Shown: piece by piece, positions 40,966 through 50,037 of the stretch
Position numbering within the stretch: the stretch's first letter is position 1
How the letters are laid out: each line of letters starts with the position of its first letter
Source of the DNA: Methylobacterium sp. J-077
Lineage (GTDB): Bacteria > Pseudomonadota > Alphaproteobacteria > Rhizobiales > Beijerinckiaceae
Direction of reading: 5' to 3'
Length of the DNA stretch: 64,000 nt
NCBI RefSeq assembly: GCF_022829365.1
Contig: NZ_JAKSYJ010000212.1
Location: forward strand, 1 to 64,000
Made by a program: the position numbers and the translations under genes
Notes under the pieces: generated by a model
Seen by the model: the letters and a program-made list of their open reading frames with translations, nothing else
Told to the model about the DNA's origin: nothing
Databases searched by the model: none

Positions 40966-41898
40966 TCAGCCGAGCCATGCCACGAGGGTCGAGACGGTGA
41001 GGACGGAGACGAGGTGCGAGATCAGGATCGCCCCGGAGGTCACGCCCGCCCGCAACCCATAGAGCTTGGCGATGGTAAAGGGGCCCGAGCCGATCGGCAG
41101 CGCGCTGAGCAGCACCGCCGCCCGCGCCCAGAGCGGCGGCACGTCGAAGATCCAGAAGACGAGCAGGGCCGTCACGGCCGGCTGGAACAGCAGCTTCAGG
41201 ACGACTAGCAGGCCGATCCGGCTCCGGTCGCCGGACAGCGCGCTCTCCTGGGCGAGGAACAGGCCTATGCAAACCAGTGCGCACGGGGACGCCGCGCCGC
41301 CGAGGAGCTTGGCGGCGGTCTCCAGCGGCTGGGGCAGCGGCAGGCCGGTGAGGCCGGCGCCGAGCCCCGCGACCGGCGCCAGAAACAAGGGGTTGCGCAG
41401 GAGCGAGACCAGGACCCGGCGCACGGTGTTGCGGCGGTCGACGCCCCGGCGGAGGTCGAACTCCACGAGCACGATCGCCGTGAGGAACAGGACGCATGCG
41501 GTGAACAGGGTGGCGATCACCGCTGCCGGGAGGCCCTCCGGCCCGAACACCAGCAGGCAGAGCGGGATGCCCATGAAGCCGACGTTGCCGTAGCCCGCAT
41601 CCAGCCCCTCGATACTGGCATCCGCCATCGAGCCGCCGCGGCGTAGCCCGAACCAGAAGGCCAAGGCGAAGGTGAGGCTGATGCCACCGGCAAATCCCGC
41701 CGCGAAGCCGACCTGCCCGATCTCGGCCGGCGTGATCCGGGCCATCGTCGTGAAGATCAGCGCCGGCAGCGCGAGGTAGACCGCGAAGCGGTTGATGCTG
41801 TCGGTCGACTCGCGCGTGAACCCGCCCAAGCGGCCGCACAGGAACCCAACCAGGATCAGCGCAAAGATCGGGACGGCCGCGTTCAGGACGGCCTGCAT
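40966..41898 (-). CDS. AEC-family transporter (auxin efflux carrier type)
   Basis: A 310-residue membrane protein starting MQAVLNAAVPIFALILVGFL with about ten hydrophobic segments. The order fits the AEC family: an N-terminal bundle with GFLCGRLGGF and FAVYLALPALIFTTMARITP, and a second half with GLGAGLTGLPLPQPLETAAK-LLGGAASPCALVCIG. It probably exports or equilibrates an organic acid such as the substrate or a product of this cluster. It lies between the acyl-CoA synthetase and the ThDP enzyme in the leftward operon. Confidence 0.88.
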   Translation of the reverse strand: MQAVLNAAVPIFALILVGFLCGRLGGFTRESTDSINRFAVYLALPALIFTTMARITPAEIGQVGFAAGFAGGISLTFALAFWFGLRRGGSMADASIEGLDAGYGNVGFMGIPLCLLVFGPEGLPAAVIATLFTACVLFLTAIVLVEFDLRRGVDRRNTVRRVLVSLLRNPLFLAPVAGLGAGLTGLPLPQPLETAAKLLGGAASPCALVCIGLFLAQESALSGDRSRIGLLVVLKLLFQPAVTALLVFWIFDVPPLWARAAVLLSALPIGSGPFTIAKLYGLRAGVTSGAILISHLVSVLTVSTLVAWLG

Positions 41899-41956
41899 CG
41901 CACCGGCCGTCGACGGGGACTGGGGCGGGGGAATCGACGGGCATCGCGGGCACCCA

Positions 41957-43534
41957 TCAAGCCGGCGTGCCCGCGCCGGCCTCGGCGCTCAACTGCGCCT
42001 TGAGGACGCGGTAGAGCACCTTGCCGGTGGCGTTGCGCGGCACGGCCTCGGCGGCGATGAAAGAGCAGGTGCGCGGCCGCTTGTAGCCGGCCAGTCGGTC
42101 CCGGCTCCAGCCGATCAGGTCGGCTTCGGTCAGGGCGGTGCCCGGGTGCAGTACGACGACGGCGTGGACGCGCTCACCCCACTTGGCGTCCGGCAGACCG
42201 ACTACGGCAACGTCTTGCACGCAGGGATGGGTGCCGAGCGCCGCCTCGATCTCGGAGGGATAGACGTTCTCGCCGCCCGAGATGATCATGTTGCTCTTGC
42301 GGTCGACGAGTTGGATGAACCCGTCCGCGTCGCGCCGGGCCATGTCGCCCACCGTGCAGTACGCGCCGCGGAAGGCGGCGGCGGTCTTTTCCGGCAGCTT
42401 CCAGTAGCCGTCGAAGGTGTAGGGATTGCAGGAATAGAGTTCGCCGGGCTCCCCGTCCGGCACCTCGTCGCCATCCGCGTCGAGGATCCGGATTGGGGCG
42501 GAGCCGACGCATTCGCGGCCGACCGAGCCGAGTTTCGTGAACTGGTCGCGGGGGTGTAGCATCGTCACCCAGCCGGTCTCAGTCGCCCCGTAGAGCTCGT
42601 ACAGCCCGGAATTGTGGAACAGCCCCATCACCGCCCGCTTGGTCTCCTGGCGGGCGGGCGCGGAGGAGATCATCAGCTTGGTGACGCGGTCGAGGTCGTA
42701 GCGCGAGCTCTCCTGCGCGGACAAGCCGAGCATCATGATGTAGTGGGTCGGCACGAGCGAGGTGAAGGTCGCGCCGCCCTCGGCCAGGGTGCGCAGGCAG
42801 TGCTCTGGGTCAAAGCTCTTGCGCGAGTAGATCGTCGTCGCACCGCCGCAATAGCTGAACGCCCCGAAGAAGTAGAGCGAGTTGGCGTGGCACATCGGCA
42901 TGACGAGCAGCGCGCTGTCATTGCGGTGGATGCCGAGCTCGATCTCCGTGCATAGGGCCATGAGGCTGGCACCGCGGTGACTGCGGATTGCGCCCTTCGG
43001 GTTGCCGGTGGTGCCCGAGGTGTACATCAGCATCCACGGATCGGCCGCTGCGACGGCCACGTCCGGCTCGGCGTCGCTGGCGGCCGCGAGGAATGCCTCG
43101 TAGTCCCGGTAGCCTTTCGGGCAAGGCGTGGGCCCGAAATGGACGACGTTGCCCTCGGGCAGGCCGAGATCAGCTCGCACATCCTCGACGACGCCGGCCA
43201 GCTCGTCCTGAACGATCAGGGCCGACGCCTCGGCGTTGGTCATGATGAAGCGGATCTCGGGCCCGACGAGGCGGAAGTTGATCGGCACGGCGACGAGGCC
43301 AGCCTTGGCGGTCGCCGCGTAGATCTCGGCCCATTCTACGCAGTTGTAGGCGAGCACCCCGACGCGCGCGCCCTTCCCGAGGCCGAGGCCGAGCAGCGCG
43401 TTCGCCAAGCGGCAGGCGCGCGCGTTCCACAGGTGGAACGTCATCGATCGTTCCAGGTCGCGCGCGCCGAGGCGCTCCGGCGCGAGCCGCGCATGCACCG
43501 AGAGCATTTGCCCGAGCGTCAGGAGCTCCTTCAT
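41957..43534 (-). CDS. Acyl-CoA synthetase (AMP-forming)
   Basis: A 525-residue adenylate-forming ligase. The phosphate-binding loop is LMYTSGTTGNPKGAIRSH, A5 is YELYGATETGWVT, A7 is GDMARRDADGFIQLVDRKSN, A8 is MIISGGENVYPSEIE, and the catalytic Lys is in RNATGKVLYR. All motifs are intact. It activates a carboxylic acid to its CoA thioester. Its place beside TRAP uptake genes and opposite an acyl-CoA dehydrogenase/kinase operon fits the role of LvaE in levulinate catabolism, but the acid is not known. Confidence 0.92.
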   Translation of the reverse strand: MKELLTLGQMLSVHARLAPERLGARDLERSMTFHLWNARACRLANALLGLGLGKGARVGVLAYNCVEWAEIYAATAKAGLVAVPINFRLVGPEIRFIMTNAEASALIVQDELAGVVEDVRADLGLPEGNVVHFGPTPCPKGYRDYEAFLAAASDAEPDVAVAAADPWMLMYTSGTTGNPKGAIRSHRGASLMALCTEIELGIHRNDSALLVMPMCHANSLYFFGAFSYCGGATTIYSRKSFDPEHCLRTLAEGGATFTSLVPTHYIMMLGLSAQESSRYDLDRVTKLMISSAPARQETKRAVMGLFHNSGLYELYGATETGWVTMLHPRDQFTKLGSVGRECVGSAPIRILDADGDEVPDGEPGELYSCNPYTFDGYWKLPEKTAAAFRGAYCTVGDMARRDADGFIQLVDRKSNMIISGGENVYPSEIEAALGTHPCVQDVAVVGLPDAKWGERVHAVVVLHPGTALTEADLIGWSRDRLAGYKRPRTCSFIAAEAVPRNATGKVLYRVLKAQLSAEAGAGTPA

Positions 43535-43586
43535 GGCGCCATCTCCTCGATCGTTCTCGCCTGGTGGTTCCCGCCTTTCGGACGCA

Positions 43587-44651
43587 TCAGCCGATGGCGC
43601 CGGCGTACTTCTCCAGCAACGCCCACGCTTCGGTCCCGAACTTGCCCTTCCAGGTCTTGTAGAAGTCCGTCTTGGCGAGAGCCTGCTGGAACTGCGCCGG
43701 ATCGGTGGTGTTGAAGGCCAGCCCCTTTCCCTCCAGCGCCACTTTCAGGTCGGCACTATCCTTGAGGTTGTCCTCGCGCTGCTTGAGGGCGGCGGCATTG
43801 AAGTGCTTGGCCATTACCGCTTGCAAGTCCGCGGGGATCGTCTTCCAGACGCGGCCGCTCGCGAGCAGCCAGAAGCCGTCCCAGGCGTGATTGGTGAGCG
43901 AGCAGAACTTCTGCACCTCGTAGAACTTCGTCGCGTTAATGATCGCCAGCGGGTTTTCCTGCCCGTCAGTGATCCTGGTCTGAAGTGCGGCGTAGGCCTC
44001 GCTCAGGGGGATGCTGGTCGGCGCGGCACCCAGCGCCGTGAACAGCGAGACCCACAATGGGACGACGGGCACGCGGATCTTGAAGCCCCTGAGGTCCTCG
44101 GGACGGCTGATCGGCTTGGTGCTCGTCGTGACTTGGCGGAAGCCGTTGTCCCACATCGCCTCGAACGGATGCAGGTTGGCTTTCTCGATGCTGCTGCGCA
44201 TGTACGCACCGACCTCGCCGTCCATTGCCGGCCAGACTTTGTCGTAGCTCGGGAAGACGAACCCGATGGCCGGCAGCGCGGCCGCTGGCACCAGCGTCGA
44301 CAGCAGGGTCGTGGGCATAGTCGCGAGTTCGAGCGCCCCCGAGCGCAGCTGCGAGATCATGTCCGTATCGCTGCCGAGCTGATTGTTCGGGAACACGGAG
44401 ATCGACAGGCGCCCGTTCGTCTCCTTCTCGATCGCGCCAACCGCCTCGGCGAGCCGGACGTTGAGTGAGTGCGTCAGCGGCACGTCGTTGCCGAACTTCA
44501 GTTTAAGCGGCGCCCCCTGCGCGCGTAGGACCGCCGGGCTGAGCACGGTCCCTGCGCCGAGCGCTGCCGCGCCGGCGAGCCCGAGGAAAGCCCGGCGGCC
44601 GAGGGGAGCGGTCCGATCCGGGCGAATGGACGCGTTGGTTGGCGTGGTCAC
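43587..44651 (-). CDS. TRAP transporter substrate-binding protein (DctP-type)
   Basis: The start is taken at the GTG 44651, which is preceded by GGGAGGAACGCC; a longer upstream frame lacks protein character. The leader has RRAFLGLAGAAALGAGTVLS, a Tat-like signal cleaved near LRAQG. The mature protein has the DctP features LTHSLNVRLAEAVGAIEKET, SISVFPNNQLGSD, RGFKIRVPVVPL (with the conserved Arg for the carboxylate) and PLSEAYAALQTRITDGQENP. First gene of the leftward operon; it delivers the substrate to the fused permease. Confidence 0.9.
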   Translation of the reverse strand: MTTPTNASIRPDRTAPLGRRAFLGLAGAAALGAGTVLSPAVLRAQGAPLKLKFGNDVPLTHSLNVRLAEAVGAIEKETNGRLSISVFPNNQLGSDTDMISQLRSGALELATMPTTLLSTLVPAAALPAIGFVFPSYDKVWPAMDGEVGAYMRSSIEKANLHPFEAMWDNGFRQVTTSTKPISRPEDLRGFKIRVPVVPLWVSLFTALGAAPTSIPLSEAYAALQTRITDGQENPLAIINATKFYEVQKFCSLTNHAWDGFWLLASGRVWKTIPADLQAVMAKHFNAAALKQREDNLKDSADLKVALEGKGLAFNTTDPAQFQQALAKTDFYKTWKGKFGTEAWALLEKYAGAIG

Positions 44652-44898
44652 GGCGTTCCTCCCATGCTCGCCGCGTTGCGAACCGTCGCACGCGGCTTTG
44701 TATAAGTCCGCCGGCTCCCGCCGGACAGCGTCAGGTGACGCATCCAGCGGCCGGGCAAAGACCTCATCGGCGTGAACACTGAGATGGCGCTCAGCATCCG
44801 CCCAATCGCGTCTCCAGGCCCAGCGCCTTAGGAACCCTCGCCGACTCACTTTGAATTCGAATATGGTATGCGAGTTTTGAATTTGCACAAGCGCTGAA
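44652..44898. promoter_or_regulatory. Divergent promoter region of the GntR-centred cluster
   Basis: This 247-bp region separates the two operons. Its AT-rich part, about 44850-44890, holds TTGAATTCGAATATGGTATGCGAGTTTTGAATTT. ATGGTATGCGA resembles one half-site type of FCD-GntR operators (TGGTATxCCA-like), and two TTTTGAATTT/TTGAATTC direct elements flank it. It is a plausible operator for the GntR gene at 44899, controlling both operons; not proven. Confidence 0.4.
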
Positions 44899-45669
44899 AT
44901 GGTGCAGGATCGCTTTAACGGGTGGCGGGAAAGACGGCGGGCGGGAAAGATGGCGGGCGGGGCGCCAGTGCTAAGTCTGGTCGAGCAGGTCTACGAGCGG
45001 ATCCTTTCCGAGATCTGCGAGGGCACGCTCGCGCCGAACGCGCGGCTGATCCAGGACGAGCTCGCGGCCGCCTATGAGGTTTCGCGGCAGCCGGTGCAGC
45101 AGGCGCTGATGCTGCTGCGCGAGCGCGGCTTCGTGGCCGACGCCCCGAAACGCGGGGTGATCGTGACGCCGCTCGACGCTGACGTGCTGCGGGACGTCTA
45201 CGAGACCCGGGAGGTACTGGACGGCCTGTCCTGCCGGCTGGCAGCCGAGCGGGGCTCCGATCGCGCTCAGGCCGAGGGCCCTGCCCTCATCGCGCGGGGC
45301 CGGGAGGCGATCAGCGGCGGATCAGTCGCCCGGCAGATCGCCGCGGACCTGGATTTCCACCAGTTCATCTACGCAATATCGGGCAACCGGTCGGTGGAGG
45401 AGGCAGCCCGTCCGCACTGGCACTTCATGCGCCGGATCATGGGCGCGGTGCTGCGGGTCGAGCGCGACATCTCCAGCGACATCTGGAACGAGCACACCAC
45501 CATACTGGACGCGATCATCGCGGGGGAGCCCGCGGAGGCCGAGACGCTGGGGCGCGCCCACATCGCGCGCGCCTCGAAGAAGTTTTCGGGCCAGCTGCGC
45601 GCGCTCCAGGAGCAGACGGCGGCCCGGCACAAGAGCCGTTCGCTGACCGCGCATTCCAGAATTGGGTGA
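44899..45669 (+). CDS. GntR-family transcriptional regulator (FCD subfamily)
   Basis: A 256-residue regulator. The N-terminal winged helix has VEQVYERILSEICEGTLAPN, then LIQDELAAAYEVSRQPVQQA and LLRERGFVADAPKRGVIVTP. The C-terminal FCD domain has LRDVYETREVLDGLSCRLAA, DLDFHQFIYAISGN (metal-ligand Asp and His), and WNEHTTILDAIIAGEPAEAE followed by GRAHI. FCD regulators usually sense small carboxylates or CoA-linked ligands. Its stop overlaps the start region of the acyl-CoA dehydrogenase gene, and the leftward operon starts on the other side, so it likely controls the whole cluster. Confidence 0.92.
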   Translation: MVQDRFNGWRERRRAGKMAGGAPVLSLVEQVYERILSEICEGTLAPNARLIQDELAAAYEVSRQPVQQALMLLRERGFVADAPKRGVIVTPLDADVLRDVYETREVLDGLSCRLAAERGSDRAQAEGPALIARGREAISGGSVARQIAADLDFHQFIYAISGNRSVEEAARPHWHFMRRIMGAVLRVERDISSDIWNEHTTILDAIIAGEPAEAETLGRAHIARASKKFSGQLRALQEQTAARHKSRSLTAHSRIG

Positions 45670-45707
45670 CCGGGCGCATCGAGCGCAGCAGGACTAAAGG
45701 GTACGAC

Positions 45708-46913
45708 GTGGATTTCACCATTTCTGCCGGCGTCGAGGCGTACCGCGCCCGAATCGCGGCCTTCGTCGACACGCACATCCTGCCCCTGGAGGCGGACCCG
45801 CCCGCCTATGACGGGCACGGGAACATCGGCTTAGGCGAACTGGCCCGGCTGCGCGGCCTCGCGCAGGAGCAGGGTCTCTGGTGCCTCCAGCTCAGGCCGG
45901 AGACCGGCGGGGCCGGCCTCGACAAGGTCGGCATGGCGGTCTGCTACGAGGCGATGAACCGCTCGATCTTCGGGCCGGTCGTGTTCAACTCCGCCGCCCC
46001 CGACGACGGCAACATGATGGTGCTGGAGAAGGTCGCGACGCAGGCCCAGAAGGAGCGGTGGCTCGCCCCGATCGTGCGCGGCGAGGTCCGCTCCGCCTTC
46101 GCCATGACCGAGCCGCATCCCGGCGGCGGCTCCGATCCCGGCATGATCCAGACGCGGGCCGAGCGGCGGGGCGACACCTACGTGGTCACCGGCCGCAAAT
46201 GGTACATCACGGGGGCCGAGGAGGCCGCGCACTTCATCCTGATGGCGCGCACTTCCGACGATGCGCGCAGGGGGCTGACCGCCTTCCTGTTCCACAAGGA
46301 CCAGCCCGGATGGGAGATCCTGCGCCGGATCCCGATCATGGGCCCGGAGGAGCATGGCGGCCATTGCGAGTTGCTGTTCGACGGTCTGGAGATCCCGGCC
46401 GAGAACGTCCTGATGAACGAGGGCGACGGCCTGAAGCTGACCCAGATCCGCCTCGGCCCCGCCCGGCTGACCCATTGCATGCGCTGGCTCGGCCTGTCGA
46501 AGCGCTGCGTCGAGATCGCCCGGGCCTACGCGGCGGAGCGCCATGGCTTCGGCATCCGGCTCGCCGACCGGGAGAGCATCCAGCTCATGCTCGGCGACCT
46601 CGCCATGCGGATCGAGATCGGCCGGCTGCTGGTCATGAAGGCCGCCTGGGCGCTGGACCAGGGCAGCTTCGCCCGCAAGGAAGTCTCGATGGCCAAGGTC
46701 CACGTGGCCAATCTCCTCCACGCGGCGGCCGACGTGGCGATCCAGATCAACGGCGCCCGGGGCTACTCGACCGACACGCCCCTGGAGTGGATCTACCGCT
46801 ACGCCCGGCAGGCCCGGCTGGTGGACGGCGCCGACGAGGTCCACAAGATGGTGCTCAACCGCAATCTCGAGGCGGAGGGCGATGCCTTCTGGACGTGGAC
46901 CGTCGGGGCGTGA
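45708..46913 (+). CDS. Acyl-CoA dehydrogenase family protein
   Basis: About 400 residues from the GTG at 45708 (VDFTISAGVEAYRARIAAFV), a typical ACAD start; an in-frame GTG at 45666 overlapping the regulator stop would add 14 residues. FAD and substrate segments include FAMTEPHPGGGSDPGMIQTR, WYITGAEEAAHFI and KVHVANLLHAAADVAIQING-ARGYS. The base region TDTPLEWIYRYARQARLVDG fits the ACAD10/11-like group, where the enzyme acts on 4-phosphorylated acyl-CoAs. With the kinase at 49025 it resembles LvaC; inference. Confidence 0.9.
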   Translation: MDFTISAGVEAYRARIAAFVDTHILPLEADPPAYDGHGNIGLGELARLRGLAQEQGLWCLQLRPETGGAGLDKVGMAVCYEAMNRSIFGPVVFNSAAPDDGNMMVLEKVATQAQKERWLAPIVRGEVRSAFAMTEPHPGGGSDPGMIQTRAERRGDTYVVTGRKWYITGAEEAAHFILMARTSDDARRGLTAFLFHKDQPGWEILRRIPIMGPEEHGGHCELLFDGLEIPAENVLMNEGDGLKLTQIRLGPARLTHCMRWLGLSKRCVEIARAYAAERHGFGIRLADRESIQLMLGDLAMRIEIGRLLVMKAAWALDQGSFARKEVSMAKVHVANLLHAAADVAIQINGARGYSTDTPLEWIYRYARQARLVDGADEVHKMVLNRNLEAEGDAFWTWTVGA

Positions 46914-46984
46914 CCGCCGGGACGGGGACGACGCGCCGGTGGTCACGCCCCCGTACCCGCATCCTGATCTGCCCGCGCCCGCGG

Positions 46985-47011
46985 CCCGGCACCGCGGCAC
47001 GCGGTGCCGGG
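46985..47011. terminator. Perfect 12-bp hairpin between dehydrogenase and thiolase
   Basis: CCCGGCACCGCG and CGCGGTGCCGGG around a 3-nt loop GCA. No T-tract follows, so it may be an intra-operon attenuator or mRNA-processing hairpin that adjusts the dehydrogenase/thiolase ratio rather than a full terminator. Confidence 0.55.
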
Positions 47012-47067
47012 ATCGGATGTCCGCGTCTCGCGACAGGACCTGACAGACGCACCGAAGCGTAGAGTTT

Positions 47068-48252
47068 ATGACGATGACCGATGTCGTGATCACAGGGGCG
47101 GTACGGACCGCGATCGGCACGTTCGGGGGGTCGCTCGCGGCGATCCCGCCGGCGGCGTTGGCGGCCCAGTGCGTGGCGGAGGCACTTAAGCGCGCCGCGA
47201 CCGCACCCGAAGCGATCGGCCACGTGGTCTTCGGCAGCGTAATTCCTACCGAACCGCGGGACGCCTACCTCGCGCGCGTCGCCGCCATGGAGGGCGGCAT
47301 CCCCAAGGAGGTGCCGGCCATGACGGTCAACCGCCTCTGCGGCAGCGGCTTGCAGGCGATCGTCTCGGCCGCGAAATCGATCCTCCTCGGGGATGCCGAC
47401 ACGGCGGTCGCCGGGGGAGCCGAGAGCATGAGCCGCGCGCCGCACCTGCTGAAGGTCGGGCGCACCGGCCAGCGCATGGGCGATGCCGTGCTGGTCGACT
47501 ACATGCTGGGCGCGCTGAACGACCCGTTCGGCAACGGCCATATGGGCGTCACCGCCGAGAACGTGGCGGAGCGTTACGCCGTCTCCCGCGACCAGCAGGA
47601 CGCCTTCGCGGCCGAGAGCCAGGCCCGGGCCGCGCGGGCGATCCGCGAAGGCCGGTTCCGCGACCAGATCCTGCCGGTCGCCGTGCAGCGCAAGCGCGAG
47701 ACGGTGGCGTTCGACACCGACGAGCACCCCAAGGCCGCGAGCGCCGAGGATCTGGCGAAGCTGCGCCCGGCCTTCTCGAAGACCGGCAGCGTGACGGCCG
47801 GCAACGCCTCGGGCCTCAACGACGGCGCCGCCGCCCTCGTCCTGTCCAGCGCCGACCGGGCGGAGCGGGACGGCCGCACGCCCCTGGCCCGCATCGTCGG
47901 CTACGCCCATGCCGGCGTGGACCCGTCCGAGATGGGCATGGGTCCGGTCCCGGCCGTGCGCCGATTGCTGGAGCGGACGGGCCTGCGGGCCGCCGATTTC
48001 GACGTGATCGAATCGAACGAGGCCTTCGCGTCCCAGGCCTGCGCCGTCTCCCGCGAACTCGACCTCGACCCCGCGAAGGTCAATCCGAACGGCGGCGCCA
48101 TCGCGCTCGGCCATCCGATCGGCGCGACGGGGGCGATCATCACCGTGAAGGCGCTCTACGAGCTGGCCCGGACGGGCGGACGTTACGGGCTGGTGACCAT
48201 GTGCATCGGTGGCGGACAGGGTATCGCCATGGCCGTCGAGCGGCTGCGCTGA
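47068..48252 (+). CDS. Acetyl-CoA acetyltransferase (thiolase)
   Basis: A 394-residue thiolase. The acylated Cys is in NRLCGSGLQAIVSAAKSI (about residue 91), followed by GGAESMSRAPHLL. The C-terminal motifs NPNGGAIALGHPIGATGAII (catalytic His) and MCIGGGQGIAM (second Cys) are present. It cleaves 3-ketoacyl-CoA to acetyl-CoA plus the shortened acyl-CoA. It is the second enzyme of the rightward operon; 154 bp with a hairpin separate it from the dehydrogenase. Confidence 0.93.
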   Translation: MTMTDVVITGAVRTAIGTFGGSLAAIPPAALAAQCVAEALKRAATAPEAIGHVVFGSVIPTEPRDAYLARVAAMEGGIPKEVPAMTVNRLCGSGLQAIVSAAKSILLGDADTAVAGGAESMSRAPHLLKVGRTGQRMGDAVLVDYMLGALNDPFGNGHMGVTAENVAERYAVSRDQQDAFAAESQARAARAIREGRFRDQILPVAVQRKRETVAFDTDEHPKAASAEDLAKLRPAFSKTGSVTAGNASGLNDGAAALVLSSADRAERDGRTPLARIVGYAHAGVDPSEMGMGPVPAVRRLLERTGLRAADFDVIESNEAFASQACAVSRELDLDPAKVNPNGGAIALGHPIGATGAIITVKALYELARTGGRYGLVTMCIGGGQGIAMAVERLR

Positions 48253-48253
48253 G

Positions 48254-49021
48254 ATGGCCGACCTCTTCGATCTCGCCGGCCGGCATGTCCTGGTGACCGG
48301 CGCCTCCAGCGGCCTCGGCCGCCACTTCGCCGGGACGCTGGTGCGCGCGGGGGCGCACCTGTCCCTCTGCGCGCGCCGGGCGGACGCCCTCGCCGAGACC
48401 GTCGCCGGCGTCTCCGGGGAGGGCGGAAAAGCGCAGGCCGTCGTCATGGACGTCACCGACGCGGCCAGCATCGAGCGGGCCCTCGACGCCGCCGAGGCCC
48501 GCTTCGGTCCGGTCCATGTCGTCGTCAACAATGCCGGGATCACCGCGACGAAGCCCGCCCTCGACCTCGACGAGGCCGACTGGGACGGGGTCCTCGATAC
48601 GAACCTGAAGGGCGTCTGGCTGGTGGCTCAGGCGGCCGGCCGGCGCATGGTCCGCCACGGCGCGGGCGGCAGCATCGTCAACATCGCGTCGATCCTGGGC
48701 CTGCGGGTCACCGGCGGACTGGCGCCCTACGCGGCCTCGAAGGCCGGGGTCGTCCAGCTGACCAAGAGCCTCGCCCTCGAATGGGCGCGCTACGGCATCC
48801 GGGTGAACGCCCTGGCGCCCGGCTACATCAAGACCGAGCTGAACGACGCGTTCTTCGAATCGGAGCCCGGTAAGGCCCTGATCAAGCGGGTGCCGCAGCG
48901 GCGTCTGGGGGAGGCGGCCGAACTCGACGGGCCGCTCCTCCTGCTCGCCTCCGATGCCGGGGCGTACATGACCGGCAGCGTCGTGGCGGTCGATGGCGGC
49001 CACCTCGTGTCGGGCCTGTAG
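48254..49021 (+). CDS. Short-chain dehydrogenase/reductase
   Basis: The ATG at 48254, 1 bp after the thiolase stop; 255 residues. The N-terminal TGASSGLGRHFAGTL cofactor loop, NNAG at about 90, Ser in NIASILG, and Tyr-x-x-x-Lys in PYAASKAG are all intact. The C-terminus VPQRRLGEAAELDGPLLLLA onward is classical SDR. In this operon it likely oxidises a 3-hydroxyacyl-CoA or reduces a 4-oxoacyl-CoA (LvaD-like). The direction cannot be told from sequence. Confidence 0.92.
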   Translation: MADLFDLAGRHVLVTGASSGLGRHFAGTLVRAGAHLSLCARRADALAETVAGVSGEGGKAQAVVMDVTDAASIERALDAAEARFGPVHVVVNNAGITATKPALDLDEADWDGVLDTNLKGVWLVAQAAGRRMVRHGAGGSIVNIASILGLRVTGGLAPYAASKAGVVQLTKSLALEWARYGIRVNALAPGYIKTELNDAFFESEPGKALIKRVPQRRLGEAAELDGPLLLLASDAGAYMTGSVVAVDGGHLVSGL

Positions 49022-49024
49022 CGG

Positions 49025-50035
49025 ATGGATCAGGATCGGCTGCGCATCTGGCTGGCCGGGACGCTCGGCTGCCCGGACCTCGCCATCGCGGATACGCGTC
49101 CCCTCGGCGGCGGCTCCATTCAGGAGAATCGGCTCGTCAGCTGCCGGGTCGGCGACGACGTGCGCGCCTTCGTGCTGCGCATGGATGCGGCCGCCACCAT
49201 CGCGTCGAGCCGGACCCGTGCCGAGGAGTTCCGGATCCTAGAGGCGGTCTGGAACGCCGGGGTCCGGGTGCCCGAACCCGTCGCCTTCTGCGAGGATCCG
49301 GAAGTGATCGGCGCCCCGTTCGCGGTCATGGGGCTGGTCGAGGGCGTGGGGCTGGGCCCGCGGATCGCCAAGGATCCGAGCCTCGGCGGCGACCGGGAGC
49401 AGCTCGCCGAGACCCTGGGCCGCGAACTGGCGAAGATCCACGCCACGCTCGACCCACGGGCGCTGCCGGGCGGGCTCGCCTTCCTGGGCGCGCCCGAACC
49501 GGATCCCGCACGAGCCGAGATCGCGCGTCTGCGCGCGAGCCTCGACGGTATTGGTGTCCGGCGCCCGGCGATCGAGTGGGGGCTGCGTTGGGGGGAGGTC
49601 CGCGCCCCGGCCTGCCCGGCGCCGACCCTCGTCCACCGGGATTTCCGGACGGGCAACTACATGGTCGACGGATCCGGCCTCACGGCCGTGCTGGACTGGG
49701 AGTTCGCCGGCTGGGGTGACCCGGATCAGGACCTCGGCTGGTTCTGCGCCGCCTGCTGGCGCTTCGGCCGGCCCGAGCGTGAGGCGGGCGGCGTCGGTTC
49801 CCGCGCGGCCTTCTACCGGGGCTACACGTCCGAGAGCGGGCGGACGGTCGATCCGGCGCGCGTGGCCTACTGGGAGGTGATGGCCCATGTGCGCTGGGCG
49901 GTGATCGCGCTGGAGCAGGGCGCGCGCCACGTCTCCGGGCGCGAGTTCTCCCTCGAACTGGCACTGACCGGCCGGATGGTGCCCGACCTGGAACGGGCGA
50001 TCCTGCGGGCGACCGCCCCCGCGGCATGGAGCTGA
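49025..50035 (+). CDS. APH-family kinase (LvaA-like phosphotransferase)
   Basis: The ATG at 49025 lies 3 bp after the SDR stop; 336 residues. The catalytic loop is VHRDFRTGNYMVD (His-Arg-Asp-Phe-Arg-x-Gly-Asn), and the metal motif is VLDWEFAGWGDPDQDLGWFC, as in the ACAD10/11-linked aminoglycoside phosphotransferase-like group. The N-terminal nucleotide part has RPLGGGSIQENRLVSCRVGD. The family kinase of bacterial lva operons phosphorylates the 4-hydroxyl of 4-hydroxyacyl-CoA. The DUF6285 partner follows immediately. Aminoglycoside resistance is unlikely. Confidence 0.85.
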   Translation: MDQDRLRIWLAGTLGCPDLAIADTRPLGGGSIQENRLVSCRVGDDVRAFVLRMDAAATIASSRTRAEEFRILEAVWNAGVRVPEPVAFCEDPEVIGAPFAVMGLVEGVGLGPRIAKDPSLGGDREQLAETLGRELAKIHATLDPRALPGGLAFLGAPEPDPARAEIARLRASLDGIGVRRPAIEWGLRWGEVRAPACPAPTLVHRDFRTGNYMVDGSGLTAVLDWEFAGWGDPDQDLGWFCAACWRFGRPEREAGGVGSRAAFYRGYTSESGRTVDPARVAYWEVMAHVRWAVIALEQGARHVSGREFSLELALTGRMVPDLERAILRATAPAAWS

Positions 50036-50037
50036 GC

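Noticed and set aside
45831..47120. Long minus-strand frame opposite the acyl-CoA dehydrogenase
   Set aside because: It is complementary to a well-supported enzyme gene; composition typical of antisense GC-rich frames and no ribosome site.
46855..48543. 562-codon minus-strand frame opposite the thiolase and SDR
   Set aside because: The plus-strand genes have all catalytic motifs; the antisense frame has none.
49025..50035. Aminoglycoside resistance gene
   Set aside because: The kinase is in an acyl-CoA operon next to DUF6285; the context indicates acyl-CoA phosphorylation rather than drug modification.
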